A stretch of DNA of 64,000 nt from positions 163,060 through 227,059 of the forward strand of contig PMSV01000021.1 in NCBI GenBank assembly GCA_003168265.1, in the 5' to 3' direction. The stretch is from Chitinophagaceae bacterium (GTDB lineage Bacteria; Bacteroidota; Bacteroidia; Chitinophagales; Chitinophagaceae). The position numbers and the translations under genes are program-made. Below the pieces are notes generated by a model, which made no database searches, was not told where the DNA came from, and was given only the letters and a program-made list of their open reading frames with translations. Below, one piece after another: positions 18,253 to 27,599 of the stretch. Within the stretch, counting starts at the first letter, position 1, and every line of letters starts with the position of its first letter.

Positions 18253-18588
18253 ATGTCTGAGGAACAGGAAATACCAAAACAATTACCACAGGAATCTAAT
18301 TCAGAAACTTAACTGAATGATCCATCGATTACCCAATCAGAACCCCAAACAACCAAAAGGGAAGTCCATCATCATCCTGAAGTTGAAAAGAAAACATTCA
18401 AGGAATATTTATTGGAAGGATTAATGATATTTCTGGCAGTGACTATGGGATTTTTTGCTGAAAGCTACAGAGTGTATTTGAATGATCGCTCGAAAGAAAA
18501 AGAATACATAATATCAATGGTGGAAGATTTGGAAACTGATTCTGCGTTTTTAGAATTAAGCATTAACAAACTTATTCCTTATCATTGA
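18253..18588 (+). pseudogene. Truncated, stop-interrupted membrane protein (DUF6090-like)
   Basis: Starts at ATG 18253 just after the kinase. The frame has an in-frame TAA after 19 codons, then continues with HHHPEVEKKTFKEYLLEGLM, IFLAVTMGFFAESYRVYL (one membrane helix), SKEKEYIISMVEDLETD and a stop at 18586-18588. This matches the N-terminal third of a common Bacteroidota family with the FKEYL-EG--IFLAVTMGFFAE motif. The rest of the gene is missing and runs directly into the tail of a leftward pseudogene at 18572. Confidence 0.75.
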
Positions 18589-18988
18589 ACCTGGCTGGAT
18601 TCAACAATGCACCTCTTAAGCCTTCACGATAATAAAGCTTGCCAACATTTTCACTGGGCACGATTTTGAGGTAAAACACCCTGCCGTTCTCATAAACCAA
18701 ATAATTTATTAATGGAGCCAATACTTCACCAAGTTTTTCCCATTCAACAATCAGTTCATCCTTTCCGCTAAGATTGTTCAGAACATAGTCGGCATGAGTT
18801 GCCTGTTGTTTGAATTATATCATTGCTTCCTGTTGTTTCATGTTCTCAAGCCAGCGGTAAGGGTCTTTGTATGTAATGCCAAAATACGCAACGCTGCTGT
18901 CAAGTGTTTTGGTTGGGGGATATAGGTACTGCACGAAAATTGAAGAAAAAAAACTAATCGCCGTAAAAAGCGAGATAGTTTTTTTCAT
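18572..18988 (-). pseudogene. N-terminal fragment of a prolyl oligopeptidase (S9A)
   Basis: From ATG 18988 leftward: signal peptide (MKKTISLFTAISFFSS), then YPPTKTLDSSVAYFGITYKD and PYRWLENMKQQEAMI, the canonical N-terminus of the prolyl oligopeptidase family. An in-frame TAA follows. The frame then resumes with FKQQATHADYVLNNLSGKDE, WEKLGEVLAPLINYLVYENG and VFYLKIVPSENVGKLYYREG, all N-terminal propeller sequence. The catalytic domain is absent; the sequence stops at 18572 in the junction with the fragment above. One premature stop and a large 3' deletion make it non-functional. Confidence 0.8.
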
Positions 18989-19050
18989 ATTATTAAGTTG
19001 AAATGTTTGGTTTGATTGTAGTAGTGTATCGCAACAAAACATTCTTCTTA

Positions 19051-19347
19051 TTATATAATCTGTTTCAATATTTCGCGGTGACTACTTTGAATGTGCTCCT
19101 TAAATTTTTGATACCATTTTTGCCATTCCCCCTTACTTATGCTCTCAGTCAACGACTTTTCAAAATCTGCCAGCGAATCATATCCTTCTTCAAAGATCAG
19201 GCGGTATGCATCGCCTGTAAAATCAGATAATATCCTGGAAGATTTTGCATCGGGCAATATGCCTTTGCTGTAAGCTTCATCCAATAATTTTTTTGCTTCT
19301 TTAAATGCGCCAAAACGCAATTGGAAAATGTCACGGACGATATACAT
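19051..19347 (-). CDS. Small alpha/beta-barrel-like hypothetical (NIPSNAP-like)
   Basis: 98 residues. It begins MYIVRDIFQLRFGAFKEAKK, then AKSSRILSDFTGDAYRLIFEEG and FEKSLTESISKGEWQKWYQK. The strand-helix-strand layout with Q.R.G....A and the closing W..WY..F resemble dimeric alpha/beta-barrel NIPSNAP-type proteins. The function is unknown and the assignment is by pattern only. It sits between the peptidase fragment and a cupin gene on the same strand. Confidence 0.6.
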   Translation of the reverse strand: MYIVRDIFQLRFGAFKEAKKLLDEAYSKGILPDAKSSRILSDFTGDAYRLIFEEGYDSLADFEKSLTESISKGEWQKWYQKFKEHIQSSHREILKQII

Positions 19348-19412
19348 AATATAATTTTTTGAGTTCGAAATTGGAGATTTTATAACGTATTTCCAAATCA
19401 GGGTTCAGGGGT

Positions 19413-19856
19413 CTATTTCTTTTTTGCATAATCCAGCATCCCCTGGAAGTCTACCACTACAGCAGGTTCGGTGCCAACCACCCATGCATCATGCCCGCTT
19501 GGAAGCAATGAAACGTCCCCTGGTTTGCACTCTAGTATAGTGCCATCATCCATTTTAACCATCAGCACTCCTGAAACATGATACTGGAAATGTGGCGCTT
19601 CACAACTTTTTGTTTTTGCAATTGGTTGAACAGATTCCGACCATTTCCATCCTGGCTGAAAAGTAGCTCTGCCGATAGTTGCATTGCTAATCTTTATCAA
19701 TTCCAGTTTGCCTTTGGGAAACTCGCGTATTTCATCAGGTTTGCCAAAGCTTTTTAATTCTGCCGTATCCATGCCCGTTGCAGGATTAGATTTAGGCCGA
19801 TGTGACAATAATAATGTAGCAACGGCAATTAAAACAAAAAATAAGATCGTTTTCAT
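19413..19856 (-). CDS. Exported cupin-domain protein
   Basis: 147 residues from the ATG at 19856. The longer open frame to 19940 has a poor leader, while MKTILFFVLIAVATLLLS is a good signal or anchor. The cupin motif is visible as HFQYHVSGVLMVKMDDG, then CKPGDVSLLPSGHDAWV and a final VVVDFQGM strand. Metal-binding His residues of motif 1 are partly present (APHFQYH). Likely periplasmic; the substrate is unknown. An AraC-type regulator lies 150 bases upstream on the same strand. Confidence 0.7.
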   Translation of the reverse strand: MKTILFFVLIAVATLLLSHRPKSNPATGMDTAELKSFGKPDEIREFPKGKLELIKISNATIGRATFQPGWKWSESVQPIAKTKSCEAPHFQYHVSGVLMVKMDDGTILECKPGDVSLLPSGHDAWVVGTEPAVVVDFQGMLDYAKKK

Positions 19857-20009
19857 TCTAACAAATTTTAATGATGAAAAATTGGAAGCTAATATGCTTT
19901 CAACATAACCGGCGCCGGTAATGAAGAATACAATAAGCAATTAACCGTACAAAGATGCTGTTGTGTAAAGATGGTTTCCTTGTACATACTTCGGCAGTTT
20001 ATGTACAAA

Positions 20010-20915
20010 TCAGAGTTTCCGGCGGAGCAGAAGCGGAGTACAACCAGTATGTTGCTTAATAAAGCGGTGAAAGTGCGACTGATCTTCGAAATGAAGCTGA
20101 TGGGCTATCTCTGTTACTGTTTTATCGGTGGACCCAAGCAATACTTTTGATTCCAGCAATAATATATCATTGATGATATCACGCGGGGATTTACCGGTAG
20201 CTGCTTTTACTACTTCTGATAAGTATTTTGGAGTAATACAAAGCTGTTCTGCATATTGCTGCACTTCCCGGTTTTCAATGAAATTTTTTTCTACCAGGTG
20301 TTTGAACTGGTTTGTGATTTTCATAGACCGTGTAGCATTTTCAACAATCTTTTTGGCATGGGGCCTGTATATTTCCCTAATCCGTAATAAAAGAATATGA
20401 ATATAGTTGCGCAGTAAATAATCTTTTTCCGGCGAGAACCGCTCATACGCTGCAATAATATCCCTGAATGATTGCTGAATCAATTCACTTTCTTCATTAG
20501 TAACATTAACGATATGTTCTGATTCCAGGTCGAAATAAGAAAACTCTTCCGATAATGAACCTTTCAGCAATGGCTGAATAAACTCTGTTTTAAAGTGCAT
20601 GCAGTAACCAACACAACTCCGCACATGGGTTGAAGCATATAAAAAATTCTCCGGTACAATTACCAGATCATTGGGTTTTAGCCAGCGATAGTCGGCTCCA
20701 AGATGCACATCGTGCACGCCTCCAAGAATAATATATATAAGATTGAACTGACGGCGCAATGCCTGTATCCCTTTTTCCGGATCTACATCCTTGTGTTTAT
20801 CCTGTAATGTTCCAGGCATCACCATCATGTTGATATCATAGGGACGGGAATCCCTATTGATCTTTTTTTCAAAATCTGCCAGGTTCTCTATGATTAGTAT
20901 GTCATTCTTTGACAT
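20010..20915 (-). CDS. AraC family transcriptional regulator
   Basis: 301 residues with an N-terminal cupin-like sensor half (VHDVHLGADYRWLKPNDLVI, ENFLYASTHVRSCVGYCMHF) and a C-terminal double helix-turn-helix (residues about 200-300). The HTH part shows VQQYAEQLCITPKYLSEVVK, GKSPRDIINDILLLESKVLL and TVTEIAHQLHFEDQSHFHRF, with the typical FIKQHTGCTPL end. It is a DNA-binding activator of unknown effector. It lies upstream of the cupin gene and may control it. Confidence 0.88.
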   Translation of the reverse strand: MSKNDILIIENLADFEKKINRDSRPYDINMMVMPGTLQDKHKDVDPEKGIQALRRQFNLIYIILGGVHDVHLGADYRWLKPNDLVIVPENFLYASTHVRSCVGYCMHFKTEFIQPLLKGSLSEEFSYFDLESEHIVNVTNEESELIQQSFRDIIAAYERFSPEKDYLLRNYIHILLLRIREIYRPHAKKIVENATRSMKITNQFKHLVEKNFIENREVQQYAEQLCITPKYLSEVVKAATGKSPRDIINDILLLESKVLLGSTDKTVTEIAHQLHFEDQSHFHRFIKQHTGCTPLLLRRKL

Positions 20916-21077
20916 CAGCCCTAATTTTCATACTTTAAATTACAATATTTCATGCAATATTTTATTTTAGATAATACAACAGGCATGTTGCTTTATTTCT
21001 TATAGCAGCTATCACTATCAGCAAAATATTTCAACTGTATTCATGCAGACAGGGTTTTTATAACATAAGGTTTCTAT

Positions 21078-22373
21078 TTACTCGAACCAGCTTCTTGTAT
21101 CGGGCATCTTGAATGGCTGGTTAAAAAAATCGTTCATTATTGTAAGGAATAATTCTTTCTTTTCCCATGCGCCGCCATGCGTTGCGCCCGGCAATATGCA
21201 TAGCTGTGAATTGGGGATGCTTTGGAACATTTTTAAAATATGCTCGGGGCGTATCACGTCCCTGTCGCCTGACATGATCAAAACTGGCGCCTTGATTTTT
21301 GAGAGTTCCGAGTAAGGAATGTTTGGATAGTCAAGCATTAGCTGCATCAATGCTTTTTGTTTTGGGTCTTGGTTTTCTGCTATAATTTTATGCATAGCCG
21401 TTATAGCCCATGGAAAAACGGCTAAGCTGTCAGGCTGTATGTTCGGACTGTAAGCTAGAGCCCGTTTTACTTTTTTAGGATAGTCCTTTGCAAGCAATAA
21501 TGCTAAAATGGCGCCATCACTTTGCCCCCAGATAAAAACAGAATCGATATGCAACTGATCCAGCAATGCATTCACATCGCTTGCCATCAGATCATAGGTA
21601 AGTGGCTGATTTGTTGTTGTTGATCTTCCCTGTGAACGGCTGTCAATCGCAATTACTTTATATTGCTTTATCAAATCAGGATAAAAAGACCCGGCGCTTT
21701 CAATGGAGCCCCCATTACCGTGCAATACGACCAGCGGCGCACCTTCGCCGTAAATTTCATAGTATAATTTGATTCCGTTCACATTAGCGTATTTTCCAAC
21801 CTTGTTATTCACGCCGTAATTAGGCACATCCTTACCTTCAATCAAAAGCGCTTTCCCTTTGCCTTCCGCATCTACAATTGCAGCATTAAATTTTTCATTA
21901 AACCCTGAATGCCTGCTTTGAATTCCCTGCTCCAGCGTATCATTGATGTTCTCAAAATTATCTGTAAAAATGTTTTTCCATTTGCCTTTTGATGTTTCTA
22001 TATCGAGCTTGATATCGTCGTAATAAAATTTACCGTTGTACTGGCATAAGGCCCCAAATGCAAGCTTGTAAACGCCGGTATCAATTTTCCCTTCGATGGA
22101 ATACATTTTCCAATCTTTAGTTCTCACAGGCCTATTCCACATATTGTCAAAGAAACCTTCTCCTTTTTCCTTATCAGCTCTTGCCCATAAGCGTGCTGAA
22201 GCGCTGTCGTCTGTTGGTTCTGATTTTATCATTGCCGTTAAGCGAAAGTTATGTCCTTCATAGCCTTTTGTACTTACGGCTTTGGAATAAGACACCCAGT
22301 TATCCTGAGCGCTTGTTTTATGAATAAAGAGAGATAATACTACAATAAGCGTGATAGTTTTGGACAGTTTCAT
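21078..22373 (-). CDS. Exported alpha/beta hydrolase with N-terminal accessory domain
   Basis: 431 residues from the ATG at 22373 (MKLSKTITLIVVLSLFIHKT gives a good signal peptide; the longer frame to 22442 does not). Residues 25-190 form a strand-rich domain like a carbohydrate-binding or jelly-roll fold (GHNFRLTAMIKSEP, WKMYSIEGKIDTGVYKLAFG). Residues 210-425 are an alpha/beta hydrolase: VVLHGNGGSIES, RSQGRST, nucleophile elbow WGQSDGA, acid in SGDRDVI and His in GATHGG. It is likely a periplasmic esterase or peptidase-like hydrolase. Confidence 0.82.
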   Translation of the reverse strand: MKLSKTITLIVVLSLFIHKTSAQDNWVSYSKAVSTKGYEGHNFRLTAMIKSEPTDDSASARLWARADKEKGEGFFDNMWNRPVRTKDWKMYSIEGKIDTGVYKLAFGALCQYNGKFYYDDIKLDIETSKGKWKNIFTDNFENINDTLEQGIQSRHSGFNEKFNAAIVDAEGKGKALLIEGKDVPNYGVNNKVGKYANVNGIKLYYEIYGEGAPLVVLHGNGGSIESAGSFYPDLIKQYKVIAIDSRSQGRSTTTNQPLTYDLMASDVNALLDQLHIDSVFIWGQSDGAILALLLAKDYPKKVKRALAYSPNIQPDSLAVFPWAITAMHKIIAENQDPKQKALMQLMLDYPNIPYSELSKIKAPVLIMSGDRDVIRPEHILKMFQSIPNSQLCILPGATHGGAWEKKELFLTIMNDFFNQPFKMPDTRSWFE

Positions 22374-22599
22374 AATATTTTGATTTATGTAAATGTAAAA
22401 AAATATAAGGTGATTGTTCCGTTGCTGATTAAAGATCACCATGGTCCGTATTGTTTGATCGCAGAATATGATGACGTTTATTAACTACCTATTAAGTACG
22501 GCGTTTATAATATAATCAATTGATTGTCAATCTGAAAAATTCATTGGGGATAGCCAACCGCATCGCAGACTGATTGAACATAAGCGCAGATACCAGCTT

Positions 22600-24981
22600 T
22601 TATTCCAATCTCAAATTCTTAGAAGGGTTTGAAATTGCAGCTTTTGCAGAATGAAAGGTTGCTGTAAGTATGGCTATTATAATGATCAGCAGGGCTGAAA
22701 AAATAAATGGGATTACAGATATGCCCAGACTATATGAAAACACTTTCATCCAGTTTCTCATGAAATAATAGGCAACGGGGAAAGCAATTGATGCGGCAAT
22801 CAATGAAAGCCAGAAATAATTCCTGGTAATTAGAACAATGATTTGTCCGACACTCGCTCCAAGCACCCTGCGCACGGTGATTTCCTTTTGTTTTTGTTGC
22901 GTGGTGTAAGCCGTCAGGCCCAACAAACCCAGGCAGGTAATAATGATCGTCAGGATAGCCAGCGAAGCGAAAATTTTTCCGCGTTTCTGATCAGCCACAT
23001 ATTGCGAATTCAATCCTTCATCCAAAAATTTAAATTCGAAGGGCAACCCAGGGAAATATTTTTTCCAGACAGCATCCACCTGTGCTATCGTATTGCTTAA
23101 ATTTCCCGGCTTCAACTTCATTATATATGTATTATTCAACGGGCCATAAAAAAATAAAAGCGGCTGTATTGGATTATACAGAGAATTTTGATTAAAATCC
23201 TTTACGACACCAACCACTTCGAGATAATTTTTAACAGAGGTATCACCCGGGAAAGTAATGCGCTGACCAATAGGCTGATCCCATCCAAAATGTTTTGCAA
23301 AACTTTCGTTTACCATGCTACCATGTGAAGTATCTTGAGGCTCAAAATTTCGTCCTGCAACAACCTTGATTCCGAGAGCTGAAAAAAAATGGGCATCAAC
23401 GCCGTAACATTCGATGCCCTTGTCTAAATGCCCGGTTTTAGTTTGAACCCTGAAAAGATTCAAATTGGTATTACCTGATCCGGGATAGGAACCTCCAATG
23501 CCAACATCAGCCACTGACGACAATCTACGAAAATCATTACCCATCGCACTTATTTTGTCTGGCTCGTATTTACCCGTATTTACCACCACAGTCATAACCT
23601 GGTTCTTGTCAAATCCCAGGTCTTTATTTTTCATAAATTCGAGCTGCGAGTAAACGATCCATGTACAAATCAGCATGACCATGGAAATGGAGAATTGTAT
23701 TACAACCAGCGTCCTGCGAAGATTGATATTGCCAGATGCTTTTGATAGCGCACCTTTTAATATGCTTACCGGCTGAAATGCCGACAAATAAAAGGCAGGA
23801 TAACTTCCACCGACGAGGCCGGTAAACAAACCAATGCCGAGCATCATGAATATATTGAAAGGCTGTAAAAGGTTCTTAACCGAAAACGATTTTCCGGAGA
23901 TCGAATTGAAGAAGGGAAATAATAGTAGGATCAGTATGAAACTGAGCACTACAGCGGCCATCGCAGTAAGTACGGATTCTCCTAAAAACTGTGCGATCAG
24001 TTGTCCTCTTTTTGAACCGGTAACTTTTCTGATGCCAATTTCTTTTGCCCTTCGTGCAGACCTTGCCGTAGTGAGATTCATGTAGTTGATACAGGCGATG
24101 AGGAGCAAAAAGAACGCCACTGCGGAAAAAGTCCATATGTATGACATGCTTCCCAGTTCTTCAGGTTCTCTTTCCAGATCTGAATGTAGGTGAATGTCAA
24201 CAATGGGCTGGGCATAAAAGCGCATCTTCACGCCGAATTGATCAAATGCGGGCTTTACAAATTTAGCAACAGTCTGATCTATTTTTTTCTGAAATGCCTG
24301 CCGGCTTGCTCCGGGCACCAATAAAGCGTAGGTGAAATAATTAAAATTACCCCAGTTCTGATTATAGTTGTTTGAATCTGAAGACATGGAGATGAGCATA
24401 TTGTAGCGGATATGGGTATTTTCAGGGATGTCTTCAAAAACACCGGTCACTTTATAAAGGTCATATACAGTGTGTAGTGTCCTGCCAACAGCCGATACAT
24501 TTTTACCGAAGTATTTTTCAGCAGTCGTTCTGTTTATGACAACGCTATTCGGTTCAACCAATGCTGTATTGGGATTGCCCTCCAGAAACCTTACAGTAAA
24601 TATCTTAAAAATATTGCTATCGGCGTAGTATGCTTTTGTTTCAAAGAAACTACTATTACCTATTCTAAAGAGAGTCCTTTCCCTGTTTAACATACGGGCA
24701 GCTTCCTGCACTTCAGGGTAGTCTTTTTTCATTTGAAAAGCCAGAGGCGCTTCCGTATATGTGAAATTTGTATTCTTGTCTTTTTCCGTTACGTAGGTGA
24801 CTATACGGTATATGCGATCCGAATAATTGTTAAACCGGTCGTAACTGAGTTCGTCTCTTACATAAAAGATCAAAAACAGGCTGAACGTGATTCCGATGGT
24901 GAGGCCCATAATATTTATCAGACTGAACCATTTGTCTTTTCTAAAATTGCGCAGGGCAATCCGCAATACATTTTTGATCAT
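22600..24981 (-). CDS. FtsX/MacB-type ABC transporter permease
   Basis: 793 residues. It starts MIKNVLRIALRNFRKDKWFS and has a membrane helix (about 20-42), then an extracytoplasmic MacB_PCD domain. A block of three helices follows (about 285-400) with TARSARRAKEIGIRKVTGSK, then a fourth helix near 430 after ILKGALSKASGNINLRRTLV. A second periplasmic domain and a final helix trio (about 680-790) with QKQKEITVRRVLGASVGQII complete it. This is the tandem layout common in Bacteroidota efflux or lipoprotein-related permeases. No cognate ATPase is adjacent, so it must use one encoded elsewhere. Confidence 0.9.
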   Translation of the reverse strand: MIKNVLRIALRNFRKDKWFSLINIMGLTIGITFSLFLIFYVRDELSYDRFNNYSDRIYRIVTYVTEKDKNTNFTYTEAPLAFQMKKDYPEVQEAARMLNRERTLFRIGNSSFFETKAYYADSNIFKIFTVRFLEGNPNTALVEPNSVVINRTTAEKYFGKNVSAVGRTLHTVYDLYKVTGVFEDIPENTHIRYNMLISMSSDSNNYNQNWGNFNYFTYALLVPGASRQAFQKKIDQTVAKFVKPAFDQFGVKMRFYAQPIVDIHLHSDLEREPEELGSMSYIWTFSAVAFFLLLIACINYMNLTTARSARRAKEIGIRKVTGSKRGQLIAQFLGESVLTAMAAVVLSFILILLLFPFFNSISGKSFSVKNLLQPFNIFMMLGIGLFTGLVGGSYPAFYLSAFQPVSILKGALSKASGNINLRRTLVVIQFSISMVMLICTWIVYSQLEFMKNKDLGFDKNQVMTVVVNTGKYEPDKISAMGNDFRRLSSVADVGIGGSYPGSGNTNLNLFRVQTKTGHLDKGIECYGVDAHFFSALGIKVVAGRNFEPQDTSHGSMVNESFAKHFGWDQPIGQRITFPGDTSVKNYLEVVGVVKDFNQNSLYNPIQPLLFFYGPLNNTYIMKLKPGNLSNTIAQVDAVWKKYFPGLPFEFKFLDEGLNSQYVADQKRGKIFASLAILTIIITCLGLLGLTAYTTQQKQKEITVRRVLGASVGQIIVLITRNYFWLSLIAASIAFPVAYYFMRNWMKVFSYSLGISVIPFIFSALLIIIIAILTATFHSAKAAISNPSKNLRLE

Positions 24982-25420
24982 ATCGAGCTGTTTGACTTGG
25001 AAACAATGATTAGACGGTTAAGTCGACCAATTTGTTTCAATAAAAGCTCCAATATCACAAATATTTGATATTCAGCGGAATATTGATTTATACAACCGCA
25101 AAAACTGCCTGTTTTCAGTACAGCAGATGTTCGCAATTCTTATTTAAAACCCTGCCATTGGGAGTTATTAGATGTTATTGCAATAACTCCATGAAATATT
25201 GAAGATCCTGGGAAGTTAAAAATAAATAGGGCGACGGTAAAAAGGAATCTGGTTGAAAAAGAAATTAGATTGACCCCTTCATTTTCAGCTCTCTTTTCCA
25301 TTAATTATGGATGATAAACAGCATTAACTGTAATAATATATATTTTGGCGAATCAAGCGCCATTTATTATTATAAGAATTGATCTGATGACAGGAAGGAT
25401 ATTCATGTACCGACCTAAGT
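24982..25420. other. Intergenic region between the permease and the lipoprotein gene
   Basis: AT-rich; no supported gene on either strand. A partial match to the hairpin repeat (CCTGGGAAGTTAA, 25207-25219) is present without its left arm. Confidence 0.35.
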
Positions 25421-25969
25421 CTATTTTTTCTTCATCTTTTCTTCAACCTGGCTGATATAAGTTTGCGCCGATTGCACACTTCGATGTTCAGTAATTTTTC
25501 CTGCATCATTAAATGTGAATAAGTCAACATCCTTTACTTTGAATGATTTCCCGGTTGGCTTCATGCCCATAAATTCCCCTTTGAAAGTGCCCGACCAATC
25601 GCCGAAAACAGCTACATGATTGCCATCTCCAATAGCCAACAGGTTTTCCCCTTTCATATCCGGAAATGCAGTAATAAACATTTTAAAGCCTGCCTTTGAA
25701 GAATCAGCTCCCTTTACAGGTGCCCCAGAGCCATCACCATAATCTACATAATCAGCGCTGCAATCTTTGAACCCTTCGTCTATTTTGCCGTTAAAAAGAG
25801 CTGTAACTGAAGCCAACGCAGTGGCTTTATTCTTTTCTACCATACTGTCTTTTGTTGCCTTTTCTGCAGCAACTGAATCCATTGCATTGTTTGATGAACC
25901 CGAATTGCCGTTACCTGTGCATGACAAAAGAGAAGTGGCTACAGCCAAGAGAATAAGTATTTGTTTCAT
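25421..25969 (-). CDS. SnoaL-like lipoprotein
   Basis: 182 residues with a lipoprotein signal (MKQILILLAVATSLLSC, Cys 17) followed by a Gly/Ser/Asn-rich linker. The rest is an NTF2-like domain: VTALFNGKIDEGFKDCSADY, FKMFITAFPDMKGENLLAIG, VAVFGDWSGTFKGEFMGMKP and VDLFTFNDAGKITEHRSVQS, the ester-cyclase pattern. It is attached to the envelope; the ligand is unknown. It is single and lacks an obvious operon partner. Confidence 0.8.
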   Translation of the reverse strand: MKQILILLAVATSLLSCTGNGNSGSSNNAMDSVAAEKATKDSMVEKNKATALASVTALFNGKIDEGFKDCSADYVDYGDGSGAPVKGADSSKAGFKMFITAFPDMKGENLLAIGDGNHVAVFGDWSGTFKGEFMGMKPTGKSFKVKDVDLFTFNDAGKITEHRSVQSAQTYISQVEEKMKKK

Positions 25970-26097
25970 AATTGTTAGTTTTCGATTTAGTATGGAGAAA
26001 AGGTAAGAAGTTTTACCCGTTCAACCTGAAAATTGCAATATCCACCTGAATTATGGGAATTTTTCTTAACGAGCTTGGTTTTAGCAGCTTTTCAACT

Positions 26098-26124
26098 GCA
26101 GAGTATCTTAACCTGGGAAGTTAA
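26098..26124. repeat. Hairpin repeat, copy 2
   Basis: Second copy of the 27-base element at 10568-10594, one substitution different (GAGTATC instead of GAGCATC). The TTAAC/GTTAA stem and CTGGGAA loop are intact. It lies in the gap between two leftward genes. Confidence 0.6.
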
Positions 26125-26236
26125 TAATGGTAATAGAGAAAGCATAGAATGGAACGGAAAAATAATCTGGGCCAATAATAGCCCCACATATCTCACCTCT
26201 CCAACCCTTCGATTGATTGACGATTTTCGGAGTTCA

Positions 26237-26590
26237 TCAAAGTGATTCTTCAGGATAATTCAGGCTTTTTCCATATGCGGGCGGCATAGCAGGAGGATCG
26301 TGCATTATAAAACGATGCCATGCATATTTAATAAAACAAAAATGGGTAATACCGGAGAAGAACAGGTATGCCATTATAGGCGCTGTGTAAATGATGAGGT
26401 GCTTATCAATAAGAAGCACCAGAATGGGTAAGAATATCGTAATGATATACCTTATAATACCCTCTCTAAAGCTCACATTCAGTACAATGTCTTTGCCGCT
26501 TTTTTTTATCGGCACATGAAGGCGATTGACCTTTATTATTATGGACTGCTTTAATACAGATGCAGAATCATTCTCTTTATTTATAGTCAT
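26237..26590 (-). CDS. Small membrane protein, DUF2892-like
   Basis: 117 residues with a polar N-terminal third and two membrane helices (about 47-62 and 66-84). NVSFREGIIRYIITIFLPIL and the short second helix resemble YgaP-type DUF2892 inner-membrane domains, which start with N-G---R--R. The C-terminus contains HDPPAMPPAYGKS, a Pro-rich tail. The family match is tentative. Confidence 0.5.
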   Translation of the reverse strand: MTINKENDSASVLKQSIIIKVNRLHVPIKKSGKDIVLNVSFREGIIRYIITIFLPILVLLIDKHLIIYTAPIMAYLFFSGITHFCFIKYAWHRFIMHDPPAMPPAYGKSLNYPEESL

Positions 26591-26847
26591 TGATCATTTT
26601 TTTTAACTATTTATCCATTTATCATACGACAATGCCACCCCTAAAGGTCCGACTATTTACACGCTCACATCTTACAATTTTCAATAAATAATTTACACTA
26701 TTCACAGACTAAAAAGCCAATGGCTTAATAAGATTGGTATCTCATTCAAATTAGCGCCTGTCCGTGAAAAAATAGTTCAAGGGGCCGGTAAGAATAATAT
26801 TGCTCCCTTGGATAACCTAAAAATGTCTCCGGCAAATCGAAAATCAA
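26591..26847. other. Intergenic region, no gene seen
   Basis: AT-rich spacer between the DUF2892-like gene and the DinB terminator. No small gene, repeat or clear promoter was recognised. Confidence 0.35.
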
Positions 26848-26876
26848 AAAGGCCGCCGTTTTTTTTGGCAGCCTTT
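26848..26876 (-). terminator. Terminator of the DinB-like gene
   Basis: Read leftward: AAAGGCTGCC, a loop of eight A and one C, then GGCGGCCTTT followed by TTGATTTTC. The 10-bp stem has one G-U pair and lies 26 bases after the stop at 26902. Confidence 0.85.
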
Positions 26877-26901
26877 CTTCAATTACATTTTTGGAGGCGT
26901 A

Positions 26902-27456
26902 TCAAAATAGCTTTTCCTGAGGAGGTTTGATGCCTGCAACTCTGATATAAATGGTAGTTTGTCCGCGATGATGTGTTTGATGTTCAAAAGTTTTGTTCAT
27001 CATGGCATATCTTGTTGTTTCCATGCCAAATACTTTTACTTTTTCACCCCATTTGTTCACATCCAGGTCTTTTACCGCTTTTATGCAAAAGTCGTAGCTG
27101 GCATTCACATAATACGTCACTGAATCCATGGTTTGGGCTGACATACTGTGTTCCAAATCGGATTTAACAAATGAAGGGGTTTTTGCGTCTGTTGCTTTTG
27201 ACATTAAAAAGAAATTTGCTTCGGCAAGATGAAGCATTTGTTGTGCAAAATTCCTTACTGAGTCAACAGGCACAGCTTTGAAAGTGTATTTATCGCCAGG
27301 CATGGTGCTCAGATATTGATCCGTATAACTCTTTGCTCTTTCCCAGTCATTAACCATTTGAGTTTTGATATCATCTGAAGTTAACAATTGAGATTTGGCA
27401 TTCAATGAAGATGCAACAATAAAAAGAAGAAGTGTGAGTTTAATAATTTTTTTCAT
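26902..27456 (-). CDS. Exported DinB-like four-helix protein
   Basis: 184 residues from the ATG at 27456 (MKKIIKLTLLLFIVASSLNA, a clear signal peptide). DinB-type features are an early WERAKSYTDQYLSTMP helix, the His of QMLHLAEANFFL, and MMNKTFEHQTHHRGQTTIYI carrying the HHRG metal-ligand motif. This is the DinB/YfiT metalloenzyme superfamily, here in an exported version. The substrate is unknown. It ends at a good terminator. Confidence 0.82.
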   Translation of the reverse strand: MKKIIKLTLLLFIVASSLNAKSQLLTSDDIKTQMVNDWERAKSYTDQYLSTMPGDKYTFKAVPVDSVRNFAQQMLHLAEANFFLMSKATDAKTPSFVKSDLEHSMSAQTMDSVTYYVNASYDFCIKAVKDLDVNKWGEKVKVFGMETTRYAMMNKTFEHQTHHRGQTTIYIRVAGIKPPQEKLF

Positions 27457-27599
27457 ACAGAAGTTTTTTAGAAGAACCAAGGTAAAGGATATAAGTGAGG
27501 AAAAAATATTAATTCGAGATTAAATATTTGAAAAATAAAATAACTTTTTTTTGTTTGAAGATATCGGATAAACCATCCATCCCGCTATTCTTCCAAATA

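Noticed and set aside
23834..24136. Frames inside and opposite the FtsX permease
   Set aside because: Shadow frames of a strongly supported gene.
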